A stretch of 64,000 nucleotides of DNA, taken from positions 24,187 through 88,186 of the forward strand of contig JBBPYD010000148.1 in the NCBI GenBank assembly GCA_038200305.1. The letters are read 5' to 3'. The DNA comes from JANXXV01 sp038200305. GTDB taxonomy: Bacteria > Acidobacteriota > Terriglobia > Bryobacterales > Bryobacteraceae. Numbering within the stretch: the stretch's first letter is position 1; each line of letters opens with the position of its first letter. The notes beneath the pieces are model-generated. The model made no database searches. It saw only the letters and a program-made list of their open reading frames with translations, and had not been told where the DNA came from. Positions 36,201 through 43,348 of this stretch are shown here, one piece after another. The translations under genes were made by a program, and so were the position numbers.

Positions 36201-36953
36201 CGGTAGTCCGTCGTCGCGCGCCTGGAAGGCCACCGATCCCTTTTCCAGCACGAACAGGTTTTCGGCGCTGCGAACCCACAGCTTGCCATCGGGGCCGGTG
36301 ACAATGGAGGAGGCGCGGTTTGGAACCACCTTCAGGTCCTTCCCGAACGGAACAACGGCGCCAGATTGAAATTGGCAAATCTGGCTTCCACACCACAACC
36401 AGACCTTGTCCGCGGCATCTACGTGAATGCCGCTGATGGAGGTTTGTGGAGACGGTGGCTCATACACCTGAAATCCGTACGTACCGCCTACGCCAGGGAT
36501 CCCGACAAACAAGCCCCGCCCCGTCCCCACGTAAAGGCGGCGCTGCGAATCCGACGTGATCGCGTTCTGCCGGATAGCTTCCACTGGCGTTTTCATTACA
36601 ACGTGTTCAAATCTACCGCGGTCCACGTTGGTGTCTATCCGCCGCGCCAAACCGACGCTGGTGCCTACCCAAAGAGCGCCATCGCCGGTCTCATGCAACG
36701 ACTGCACGGACGGACTCGGCAATCCGTCCTCAACGCCGTATCGTACGAACTGAGATCCGTCGTACCGGAATAATCCGTTCTGGGTGCCGGTCCACAAAAA
36801 TCCGGTACGGTCCTGCAGCATGCATTGGACAGTAAGATTTGTTAGTCCCTGTTCCGGACCGTAGTACTGAAAACTATAGCGCTGGGCGGATAGGGATGGA
36901 GGAATTACCACCACAAATGCGGCCAACACGATTGACAGCCATGCCCGGAACAT
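33165..36953 (-). CDS. Hybrid sensor kinase with two-component-regulator propeller, Y_Y_Y and receiver domains
   Basis: This 1262-residue protein has a signal peptide, then a periplasmic seven-bladed-type propeller region of about 650 residues with repeats such as GLPSPSVQSLHETGDGALWV. A Y_Y_Y domain (about 690-750), one helix (about 757-780) and a coiled coil follow. The kinase core has H852 in ANMSHEIRTPMNG, and the C-terminal receiver has D1169 in LVLMDMQMPEMDG. No DNA-binding domain follows, so it must pass phosphate on. Such sensors often detect carbohydrates. Next to it lies a TonB receptor in the same direction, a possible functional partner. Its tail overlaps pgsA. Confidence 0.95.
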   Translation of the reverse strand: MFRAWLSIVLAAFVVVIPPSLSAQRYSFQYYGPEQGLTNLTVQCMLQDRTGFLWTGTQNGLFRYDGSQFVRYGVEDGLPSPSVQSLHETGDGALWVGTSVGLARRIDTNVDRGRFEHVVMKTPVEAIRQNAITSDSQRRLYVGTGRGLFVGIPGVGGTYGFQVYEPPSPQTSISGIHVDAADKVWLWCGSQICQFQSGAVVPFGKDLKVVPNRASSIVTGPDGKLWVRSAENLFVLEKGSVAFQARDDGLPNSNLFTSIYIDRDGVVLVPTDLGLARWVNNRWDLIGKQKGFASDLITTVFQDREGSIWVGVGGFGLARWKGYPQWESWTEADGLGNGNIWAITRDTRGTLWVGNDVGLHYLKTGGLKTGGLKTGGLKTGGLQPGEAGAVPVWQTWKLGRKSQTIDHILPAGDGTLWVGSSGGLLAHVNPAAGTTTVFEADSGLTNNHVFHSSFDGSGRLWVATRAGLFLGTGSKGRIRFEPAEPPGYKRSGAFDRFLLDRKGSLWIGGRGSLLRLTGRKWDQFTTKDGLPPQRLDRFAETGDGDLWVGFVGAGGVAKITFGGNGIHVQDVTPRPGSRPTLAIALGTDMGGRLWHTSDDGVDLLDGNTWRHYGSADGLIWDDCNGNAFFGDTDGSVWIGTSMGLSHFRPSKVELAQAPQAVITSYLLGDTQQNLKESRPVPYAARTFLANFSALTFLNEPAVRFRYRLKGLEKNWTEARVREARYPNLPSGAYTFEVLARNAAGVWSATPASVSFTILPAWWQSWIFWVACLIAFLSAVSMIWMWRFRHILEIQRALEIAVEQRTGEMLRAQAKVLEEKKNVEDQKVEIERLLHESQRAMQFKSQFLANMSHEIRTPMNGIIGLTELTLETELNPEQRSNLGLVRSSAASLLSVINDILDFSKVEAGKLDLEHIDFHLRGQLNDVIAMLTYRAREKNLQLICKIDGGVPDALVGDPGRLRQILINLLGNAMKFTDKGEVVLQVTEAKFVPAQQSGETALLHFEVRDTGIGIAKEHQSFILEPFRQADGSVTRKYGGTGLGLSISTQLAGLMNGTMWFESEQGKGSTFHFTAAFGRSTVAPHVPLASARAPETILSRDTVNAGHHTSGGGELMLAVSRSMRILVAEDNPVNQKLMITLLQRKGHLVTMAASGKQAVAISETQQFDLVLMDMQMPEMDGFEATSLIREREKGTDRRLRIIAITASAMVGDRERCLAAGLDDYVPKPINAADLYRVINYAPPAQPPSLSSVADAEGTAAPGDASV
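35811..35870 (-). repeat. Four exact tandem copies of a 15-bp unit inside the hybrid kinase gene
   Basis: CCCGCCTGTTTTCAG is repeated four times without a mismatch and encodes (LKTGG)n within a loop of the sensor propeller. The 15-base period keeps the reading frame, so changes in copy number would change loop length only. The perfect identity suggests recent expansion by slippage. Confidence 0.95.
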
Positions 36954-37035
36954 GATAATGAATCATCTCAAAATAAAAGCCATTTGAAAAGATAGACCGG
37001 GCGGGCACCGGTCTAGGCAACGGCCTACAGACAAA

Positions 37036-40000
37036 TCAGAACGATATCCGCAGCCCGAACCGCAGCAACCGCTCGTCTATCCCCTCGCGGCCAGTGCCCG
37101 AAGTTCCGGTGATCTCGAATACGCCCGATTGGTACTGGCCATTGCCGGTCAGCTTGAGATTCGAAATATTTCCGCTCGGGTTATTGAATTTTGGCGTATT
37201 AGTGAAATTGAACGCCTCGGCGCGGAATTGCACATTCAGGCGCTCGCTGACCTTGAACTGCCGGAACAGCCCCAGGTCGGAGTTGAACGATGCCGGACCG
37301 CGCAGGAGATTGAAACCGGCGGTGCCGAAGCGCGCTTGCGTAACCGGGGCAAATGCGGTCCAGTCGTAATATGCCTGGCCCTTGCCGATCCCGCCCAGTT
37401 TCTGAACTTGTGGCTTGACCAGGTCGGCGCGCTGAGAACTGCCAGGCAGGTTGAGCGATGCCCCGTCCGCGCTTACCGTGAACGGAGCGCCGGAATACCA
37501 GCCCGTGACGGTGTTCAACTGCCACCCGCCCGCCAACGCTGCGCCTAAGCCTCTGGACAAGAGACGCTTGCCTCTGCCGAAGGGCAGTTCGTAAATTCCG
37601 GTCAGTTGCAGGTTATGAGTGCGATCGAAACTCATGACAGACCGGTTGAGCGCATAGTACTGCAACGCCTGAATTGCCGGTCCACCGTCGCTGTTGTCGT
37701 TGCAGCAGACGCCCATGGTCTTCGACCACGTATACGATGCCTGCACCGACGCGCCTTTAGAAAAACGGCGGTCCAGCGTCGATTGCAAAGAGTTGTAGCT
37801 GCTGTGTCCGATCGGCGTGAGGAGCGCGGTTTGCGTAGTGCGGCCGAACTTCTGGAAGTAGGGTTGCCCGTTTCGGCCGGCGCCCGGAATCTGCCCGGCG
37901 TTCAGGTCCAGATTGCCCGACTGATGTACCTGCCGGGTGGCCACATAGCCTATTTGCGCGGACAGATTTTGGGCGATCTGTTTCTGCACGGTCACGTTCC
38001 AGCTCTGTATATAGCTGCGCTGGAAATCGTCGCCTGTGGAGGTGAGCGCGTAGGTGGCCGGAATGTCGATGATGCCGTTGCCCAGCGAAGGCACCGGAAT
38101 CTCGGGGATTCCTTCGCTCAGCGTGCGCCCGGCGGAAACATAGGAATTCGGAGCGTTGCCGTTCAACACCAGCAGCACCGGATAGTTGGTCCGCAGCGTC
38201 CGCGCGATATTCCATGGGTCCCAGTTCAGGCCGTACCCGGCGCGGATCACCCAGGCGCTGCCCGGACGATACGCGATGCCCAGCCGGGGCGCGAAGTTGA
38301 GCTTCGACACATGAGTGCCGCAATCGGCCGGAACCTGGCCAAGGCCGCAGATCAGCATCTTGTTGTTATTGAAATCATAGCGTTCCATCCCCCGGTCCCC
38401 GCGCGAGGGAAATGGATAATATTCATACCGGACGCCATAGGATAGCGTCACGTTCTTATTTACCTGCCACTGATCGCGAACGTAAGCGCTGTACATGCTG
38501 GTGCGCGTATAGTACTGGTCCGGAACCTGTAGGATGCGGCCGTACTTGGTCGGCAGGCCCAGTAAAAACGTCCCAATCGAGTTATACTCATTTGCCGACG
38601 GCCCGCCGTTGATCTGCGTCGGCCCGCCGGCGAAACCGAAACCGCCGGCCGCTCCGTAATTGGAACCTGTGAACTCCGGCTGAGTGTGGTTCAGGTTCAT
38701 GGAAGCGAAATCGATTCCAAATCGCACATTGTGAGCCGACTTTGTCCAGTTCGCGTTCGCGACATATTGGAATTGGGGATCGTGGCGATAGTACGGCATG
38801 AATCCATCTACGCTGCCGAATGTGCTGAAGCTCGAAATCGCAAACGTGGGAAGGCCGCCCTCGAAACGCCGTGTTCCATTCGTGCCTGGGATGCCGAGCA
38901 GATCGCGCCCGTAATTCTTGTCCAGCCGGGGCTGCTCGGAATTCGTATCCATGAGCGTGTACCCAAAATAAGCGTCGATAACCAGGCTGGCGCTCGCCAC
39001 ATACGTCGCCGCCGCGGTGGTGTTCCAGGTGCTTCCGAAGCCGTGGCCAGCGTTGCTGCTGCTCGTAACCCCCGCGCCTCCAATTTCAGGGCCGAAAATC
39101 TCGTCATTCTGCGTGCTGAACTTGAGCCAGCTCACCCGCGCGTAGGTTGTCAGCTTATCCGTTACGTTGTAGTTTACCTTAGTGTCCAGAGTATGCCGGT
39201 CAAACAGGTAGCTTGCCCCGCCGAAGAAATTATTTGTCAGAATCGGCCCCGGCTGATTTGGCAGCGGTAGTTGCGTAAGTAACTTCGCTGCGATCGGGTT
39301 GATGCGGCTCATCGGAATAAAACCGCCTGCGAACGGCTGCCGGTTTTTCCCATCCGCATCGCCCGTTGCCGGATCGTAAATCGGACGGTCGCTTGCCCTT
39401 AAGTCGCCCGTCCGCATCGCCGCTGTCGGCACGGTGGCGAACCGTGAAGCGAACTGGCGGTTCAACGTGCCTTCGTAACTGGCGAAGTAGAACAACTTGT
39501 TCTTAATGATTGGGCCGCCAATCCGGCCGCCGAACTGATTGAAGATCAGCTTTGGATTACTCTGTCCGTCCGGTAGGAAGAAGTTCTTGGCCTTCAGGTT
39601 GTTGTCGCTGTGGTATTCGAAACCAGCGCCATGGATTTCATTTGTGCCGGAACGGACTTGCACGCTCACCTGCGCTCCGCCCGCCAGTCCCTGTTCGGCG
39701 TCAAAGCTGCTGGTCACCACGTTGACGCTTTCAATCGATTCCAGCGCGGGCACGTACGAAGAGATATGCGGCAGCCAGATATTTGTAGCGCTGGCGCCGT
39801 CAATCCGTACGTTCACCGAACTGCGGGTGGTGCCGTTCACGTTAAACGTTAGCGCGCGCGACGGATTCGACGGAACCGAGTGCGCGTTCGATGGCGGCGA
39901 AAAGCCAGGCAGTGTGACAAACAGATTCTGATAATTCCGTCCCGGCGGAACCGGAACGTCCGTCAGCGTTTTCGTGGCGATCTCCGACCGTGTTTCCGCG

Positions 40001-40395
40001 CGGTCGGTCTGCAGCAATTGCGCTGCGCCCGTCACGATCACGCTTTCACTCACCGCGCCCACCTGAATCGTCATATCCGCGCGGGCCACGCTGTTGCTCG
40101 CCACGGCAAGATTTGTTTCGGCAGCGGGCCGGAACCCTTCTTTGGTCACCTTCACATCGTAGGTGCCACTTGAGACCGTGGGGAAATTGTACACGCCGTC
40201 TTCGTTGGTCGCCGTGGCCCGGCTTTGATTGGTTTCTTTGCTGACGATGGTGACCGCGGCGCCGGGTACGGCTGCGCCCGAGCTGTCTTTCACGTTTCCG
40301 ACAATCGACCCATAAAGAACCTGCGCTTGCGCGGGAACGCATATCGCACTGGCGCAAATCAGAATACCGGCAAATCTAGCGCATGGAAATTGCAT
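37036..40395 (-). CDS. Oar-like TonB-dependent receptor, full length
   Basis: The start chosen is ATG 40395 (MQFPCARFAGILICASA, a signal peptide), giving 1119 residues; the frame is open to 40461. A carboxypeptidase-regulatory-like domain (about 30-110, GSIVGNVKDSSGAAVPGA), a TonB plug (FNVNGTTRSSVNVRIDG) and a large barrel follow, ending in the aromatic C-terminus LRFGLRISF expected for outer-membrane insertion by BAM. Substrate is unknown. It is upstream of the hybrid kinase on the same strand (82-base gap). No SusD-like partner is present. Confidence 0.94.
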   Translation of the reverse strand: MQFPCARFAGILICASAICVPAQAQVLYGSIVGNVKDSSGAAVPGAAVTIVSKETNQSRATATNEDGVYNFPTVSSGTYDVKVTKEGFRPAAETNLAVASNSVARADMTIQVGAVSESVIVTGAAQLLQTDRAETRSEIATKTLTDVPVPPGRNYQNLFVTLPGFSPPSNAHSVPSNPSRALTFNVNGTTRSSVNVRIDGASATNIWLPHISSYVPALESIESVNVVTSSFDAEQGLAGGAQVSVQVRSGTNEIHGAGFEYHSDNNLKAKNFFLPDGQSNPKLIFNQFGGRIGGPIIKNKLFYFASYEGTLNRQFASRFATVPTAAMRTGDLRASDRPIYDPATGDADGKNRQPFAGGFIPMSRINPIAAKLLTQLPLPNQPGPILTNNFFGGASYLFDRHTLDTKVNYNVTDKLTTYARVSWLKFSTQNDEIFGPEIGGAGVTSSSNAGHGFGSTWNTTAAATYVASASLVIDAYFGYTLMDTNSEQPRLDKNYGRDLLGIPGTNGTRRFEGGLPTFAISSFSTFGSVDGFMPYYRHDPQFQYVANANWTKSAHNVRFGIDFASMNLNHTQPEFTGSNYGAAGGFGFAGGPTQINGGPSANEYNSIGTFLLGLPTKYGRILQVPDQYYTRTSMYSAYVRDQWQVNKNVTLSYGVRYEYYPFPSRGDRGMERYDFNNNKMLICGLGQVPADCGTHVSKLNFAPRLGIAYRPGSAWVIRAGYGLNWDPWNIARTLRTNYPVLLVLNGNAPNSYVSAGRTLSEGIPEIPVPSLGNGIIDIPATYALTSTGDDFQRSYIQSWNVTVQKQIAQNLSAQIGYVATRQVHQSGNLDLNAGQIPGAGRNGQPYFQKFGRTTQTALLTPIGHSSYNSLQSTLDRRFSKGASVQASYTWSKTMGVCCNDNSDGGPAIQALQYYALNRSVMSFDRTHNLQLTGIYELPFGRGKRLLSRGLGAALAGGWQLNTVTGWYSGAPFTVSADGASLNLPGSSQRADLVKPQVQKLGGIGKGQAYYDWTAFAPVTQARFGTAGFNLLRGPASFNSDLGLFRQFKVSERLNVQFRAEAFNFTNTPKFNNPSGNISNLKLTGNGQYQSGVFEITGTSGTGREGIDERLLRFGLRISF

Positions 40396-40520
40396 ATCAC
40401 CCCAAACCCCGTCCGCTGGTAGCGGTCTAAGGATCTTAATGCAATTGCAATCCTGGCGCAATGGTCCGAATTGGGTATTGTCAAATACCTGGACAAAGGT
40501 ATGCCAATAAGTGACCTCAC

Positions 40521-40548
40521 CCGAGGGCTCTACAACCAGAGCCCTCGG
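40521..40548. terminator. Perfect 11-bp hairpin, terminator-like without T-tract
   Basis: CCGAGGGCTCT and AGAGCCCTCGG pair exactly around a six-base loop (ACAACC). No run of T follows on either strand, so it is not a classic intrinsic terminator. It lies between the TonB receptor start and the transposon. Before the insertion it would have stood close behind the DUF1552 stop codon, so a transcript end for that operon is the likeliest role. Confidence 0.5.
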
Positions 40549-40577
40549 ACGTTAGCAGTGTGCCGGCGCTAATTTAT

Positions 40578-40599
40578 GCAATAATATAGTTGACTGACA
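40578..40599 (+). repeat. Left terminal inverted repeat of the IS1595-type transposon
   Basis: These 22 bases are the exact reverse complement of 43321-43342. The repeat ends 25 bases before the transposase ATG, so the transposase promoter lies in or next to it. Confidence 0.92.
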
Positions 40600-40624
40600 A
40601 GACTCTTTCTGTTAAAGTTCTTGT

Positions 40625-41593
40625 ATGGACAGAGCACAAAACACCCCAACCACTCTTCAGGAAGCGGTCATCCATTACGCCATCTTTGACAACTGCAAAG
40701 AGTTCATGATGAAACTGCGGTGGCCCGATGGTAAGGTGCTCTGCCCTACTTGCGGTTCTGATGACGTTGCCTACTTGCCAAATGCCCGTGTGTTCAAGTG
40801 CTACCAGAAGCATGAGCGCCAGAAGTTCTCCCTGAAAGTCGGGACCATTTTTGAAGACTCGCCGCTTGGCCTTGAAAAGTGGCTGCCCGTGATGTGGATG
40901 TTGGTCAACTGCAAGAATGGAGTTTCATCGTGGGAGATCCACCGCGCTATCGGCGTGACTCAGAAGACCGCATGGTTCATGTTGCAACGTGCAAGGCTCG
41001 CCATGCAAGATAATCAGACTGGCGGAATGCTCGGTGGCGAAGTCGAGGTCGATGAAACCTTCATCGGTGGCAAGGCTCGCAACATGCATGGCGACAAGCG
41101 GGCCGAAAAGATCACTGGACGCGGGCCGGGTGGTAAGGCCATTGTCGCGGCGGTCCTGCAACGCGGCGGAAAGGTCAAGGCTAAAGTTGTGGGGACTCGC
41201 AGGAAGGGTGACTTACAGAAGTTGGTCCGCGAGAACGTAGAAACCGGATCGAAACTGTACAGCGATGCTTTGAAATCTTACGACGGGCTTGGTGGAGATT
41301 TCACTCATCAGGTAATCGACCATGCGGTAGAGTATGTCCGGGAGAATGTCCACACCAACGGCATGGAGAATTTTTGGAGTCTCTTGAAACGCGGACTGAA
41401 CGGCACCTACATCAGCGTCGAACCTTACCACTTGTTTCGCTACGTTGATGAGCAAGCTTTCCGGTTTAACAATCGGATCGAGATGAACGATGGAGATAGA
41501 TTTGAGGCGGTTATGAAACAGATCGTTGGCAAGCGCCTTACCTATGAGCAGTTGATCGGAAAGAAGGGAGAGGCTGAAACGCCCGCCTGCTAA
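40625..41593 (+). CDS. IS1595-family (ISXO2-like) transposase
   Basis: This 322-residue protein has an N-terminal zinc-ribbon (CPTCG...KCYQK, about residues 40-60) and a helix-turn-helix region (SWEIHRAIGVTQKTAWFML). The catalytic core contains VEVDETFIGGK (first Asp), SDALKSYDGL (second Asp) and MENFWSLLKRGLNGTY (the N/E-K region), the DDE-type signature of ISXO2-like IS1595 transposases. Length is normal and there is no frame break. The start is ATG 40625, with only a weak ribosome site. Confidence 0.95.
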   Translation: MDRAQNTPTTLQEAVIHYAIFDNCKEFMMKLRWPDGKVLCPTCGSDDVAYLPNARVFKCYQKHERQKFSLKVGTIFEDSPLGLEKWLPVMWMLVNCKNGVSSWEIHRAIGVTQKTAWFMLQRARLAMQDNQTGGMLGGEVEVDETFIGGKARNMHGDKRAEKITGRGPGGKAIVAAVLQRGGKVKAKVVGTRRKGDLQKLVRENVETGSKLYSDALKSYDGLGGDFTHQVIDHAVEYVRENVHTNGMENFWSLLKRGLNGTYISVEPYHLFRYVDEQAFRFNNRIEMNDGDRFEAVMKQIVGKRLTYEQLIGKKGEAETPAC

Positions 41594-41625
41594 ACGGCAG
41601 GGACGCGGTAAGCGAAAGGGTAACC

Positions 41626-41874
41626 TTGTCAACCTCGCATGAACTACTGCTGGAAATAGCTGATCTTTACAAGATGACGCTCCCTTGCTCCAAGTGCGGT
41701 ACGGAGGTGACGCTCGCACTGGACAAGCGCCCTGCTGTGCCGCGTGAATGCGCATCATGCGGAGAGCGGATCGATGAACACTACCGGGACTCTATAACTC
41801 GGTTCATTGATGCCTGCTTTCTGTTGCGTGGCAGAACAGAGAAGATAACCCTACGAGTACAGCAGAGCGATTAG
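41626..41874 (+). CDS. Passenger: small zinc-ribbon-like protein
   Basis: This 82-residue protein starts at TTG 41626 with AAAGGG 5 bases upstream, 32 bases after the transposase. Two CxxC pairs (CSKC and CASC) spaced about 20 residues apart suggest a zinc ribbon; the C-terminal half looks helical. Function unknown. The stop overlaps the stop of the opposing 41871 gene by 3 bases, which supports both frames. Confidence 0.65.
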   Translation: MSTSHELLLEIADLYKMTLPCSKCGTEVTLALDKRPAVPRECASCGERIDEHYRDSITRFIDACFLLRGRTEKITLRVQQSD

Positions 41875-42047
41875 TCCTTCTTCTTTGTCTTTGGTCCGCG
41901 CTTATTGGGGTTCTTTGCGACTTCGGAGCGGTGTTGTTCGATGCGTTTCTTAACTTCGGAATGTGGCACAGCTAAAACCGTCTTCATGGCGTTTTGGAAA
42001 CGCTCGAATGCTTCCGGTCCTTCGATCATTTCAGCATGGGGCTTCAT
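41871..42047 (-). CDS. Passenger: 58-residue basic protein
   Basis: Minus-strand ATG 42047 opens a 58-codon frame: MKPHAEMIEGPEAFERF..., then VPHSEVKKRIEQHR and a Lys/Arg-rich end (NPNKRGPKTKKKD). The pattern of a short helical part followed by a basic RGPK tail resembles small proteins I have seen beside other mobile genes. Function unknown. It ends head-on with the zinc-ribbon gene. Confidence 0.6.
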   Translation of the reverse strand: MKPHAEMIEGPEAFERFQNAMKTVLAVPHSEVKKRIEQHRSEVAKNPNKRGPKTKKKD

Positions 42048-42067
42048 GCTTTCATTTTTGCACGATT

Positions 42068-42466
42068 TTAGCGCGATGGGATTCCCGCTTTGCAGTGTTC
42101 ACACTCGGGATACTTCTTGCCAAGCTGATGATAGTTATATCCGCCCCAGTTGATCTCTTTCGGGTCGGGCTTGCCGCTTGCGGCTACCGTCCTTTTGTCG
42201 GCTTTAAGGAATTGCTGGCAGCGTGCCACTTCTTCATTTGTGGCCGGATCGATGATGAAAAACTCTTCAACGTAAGGGGCGTCAGCTAAGCTAGGGGCGT
42301 TCCGGGATGGGTTTGTACGTTCCCTTATGAAGCCCGGCAGTTTTGTCATTTGGTTTGTTTGTAGCTGCCCAGCGAAGTCTTCGTCGTTGAAGATCTTCCG
42401 TAAATGCCAATCGCAGATAGCAACCTCTATTGGAGTATTATTGATAGTGAGGCCACGAGGCGGCAT
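42068..42466 (-). CDS. Passenger: unknown protein with C-terminal Cys pair
   Basis: The start is uncertain. ATG 42466 (MPPRGLTINN) gives 132 residues and abuts the divergent start of the next gene; ATG 42520 and ATG 42349 are alternatives, and none has a clear ribosome site. The sequence is protein-like (FIIDPATNEEVARCQQFLKA) and ends with CEHCKAG, a possible half zinc site. No family was recognised. It lies 20 bases upstream of the 58-residue gene, same strand. Confidence 0.45.
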   Translation of the reverse strand: MPPRGLTINNTPIEVAICDWHLRKIFNDEDFAGQLQTNQMTKLPGFIRERTNPSRNAPSLADAPYVEEFFIIDPATNEEVARCQQFLKADKRTVAASGKPDPKEINWGGYNYHQLGKKYPECEHCKAGIPSR

Positions 42467-42842
42467 GCTTAACGTCCAGCAAATATCGAACGCAGCGAGC
42501 GATATCTCCAATGGCCACATCTCCGTTGAGGACTTTGAACGCTGGCTCCGCAGGGCTTCTCGTAACGTTCACGCATGGGGAAGTCCGAAGCTTCTTTCGG
42601 CTGTTCTATCTGTAGAGGCTGTTCTGTCTGACTATCGATTCTCTGGACTAGAAGAGTCCAAGGTCGCAGAGGAGTTGGCAAACGCCATCCGCCCTTTTGA
42701 ATACGCCAGTCCGAATGTTGTATTGTCGTCCGAGTACGGCCGCAAGCCGTTTGAAACGGCGACATGTGCTCGCTCCGGCCATATAAGCTGGGGGGTTGTG
42801 GGGGAATTTTTGCCAATGGCCGCCTCTAACTCTGCTGCTTAA
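42465..42842 (+). CDS. Passenger: helical protein of unknown function
   Basis: ATG 42465, with GAGG 4 bases upstream, gives 125 residues. The N-terminal 70 residues (SNGHISVEDFERWLRRASRN) form a pattern seen in small helical proteins of unknown role near mobile genes; the C-terminus is not recognised. The start codon shares GCATGC with the opposite-strand start of the previous gene, so the two could share a control region. The end overlaps the next gene by 17 bases. Confidence 0.55.
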   Translation: MLNVQQISNAASDISNGHISVEDFERWLRRASRNVHAWGSPKLLSAVLSVEAVLSDYRFSGLEESKVAEELANAIRPFEYASPNVVLSSEYGRKPFETATCARSGHISWGVVGEFLPMAASNSAA

Positions 42843-43287
42843 GCAGCAGAACGGTAAACGTGGCTTTCGCCACGGGAATTCCGTTTAGGAAGGCTTCCAT
42901 ATAGTAGGTTCCCGCTTGGGGCTGGAACCCTAGTTGAATGTGCATGACTATACCTCTCGGTACGTCAATAGGCAGCCCGCCCACCGATGTTAGAGCCATC
43001 TTTTGTGAAGGGAGAGGATCAATTTTCCCGTTTGGGTCTGTAACGGTGAACGAAACATCGTACTCAACCCCATCGATGTCGTTCAATTTCGCGATGAATA
43101 GCGCCGAGCTTTGAATGATTTGCTTTTCTAGTGGGTGCTTATCTGTGACTGGCACCCGATAGAGATCAGCAATCCTAATTGCGCTGAAAACGTTGTCCTT
43201 CTCTTCCAATAGCCTTTCGCACATGAAAAGATTTGCATGAATGAGTTTTGGAAGCGGCTTGGCTGGAGTATCTGGTAGATCTGACAT
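42826..43287 (-). CDS. Passenger: DUF6941-type protein
   Basis: This 153-residue protein has the N-terminal signature KLIHANLFMCERLLEEKDNV with SAIRIADLY, which I associate with DUF6941, followed by a beta-rich domain (GVEYDVSFTVTDPNGK; GTYYMEAFLNGIPVAKATF). Function is unknown. It is the passenger nearest the right end, 33 bases from the inverted repeat, and reads inward. Confidence 0.65.
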   Translation of the reverse strand: MSDLPDTPAKPLPKLIHANLFMCERLLEEKDNVFSAIRIADLYRVPVTDKHPLEKQIIQSSALFIAKLNDIDGVEYDVSFTVTDPNGKIDPLPSQKMALTSVGGLPIDVPRGIVMHIQLGFQPQAGTYYMEAFLNGIPVAKATFTVLLLKQQS

Positions 43288-43320
43288 AGGCAGGATATAC
43301 CCGCCTAGCCTACCACGTTC

Positions 43321-43342
43321 TGTCAGTCAACTATATTATTGC
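43321..43342 (-). repeat. Right terminal inverted repeat of the IS1595-type transposon
   Basis: Exact reverse complement of 40578-40599 over 22 bases. The outer flank CTAATTTAT (43344-43352) repeats 40569-40577 and covers the TAA stop of the DUF1552 gene. Confidence 0.92.
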
Positions 43343-43348
43343 CCTAAT

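Larger units (their letters stand above)
40577..43343. mobile_element. IS1595-family transposon carrying passenger genes
   Basis: The ends are inverted repeats of 22 identical bases (GCAATAATATAGTTG...; 40578-40599 and 43321-43342). They are flanked by direct repeats CTAATTTAT at 40569-40577 and 43344-43352, which fits the 8-bp target duplication of this family (CTAATTTA if the outermost base belongs to the element). The roughly 2.77-kb unit contains an ISXO2-like transposase and five small genes on both strands. Family members with passenger genes are known. Intact ends, duplication and transposase suggest a recent and possibly active insertion. Confidence 0.92.

Noticed and set aside
35737..36396. 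Long open frame with ENRRA repeats inside the hybrid kinase gene
   Set aside because: It is the 15-bp repeat of the kinase gene read in another frame of the same strand; the kinase frame has clear domains.
42469..42816. Minus-strand frame opposite the helical passenger gene
   Set aside because: The plus strand frame has a better start and protein-like helical sequence; the minus frame lacks both.
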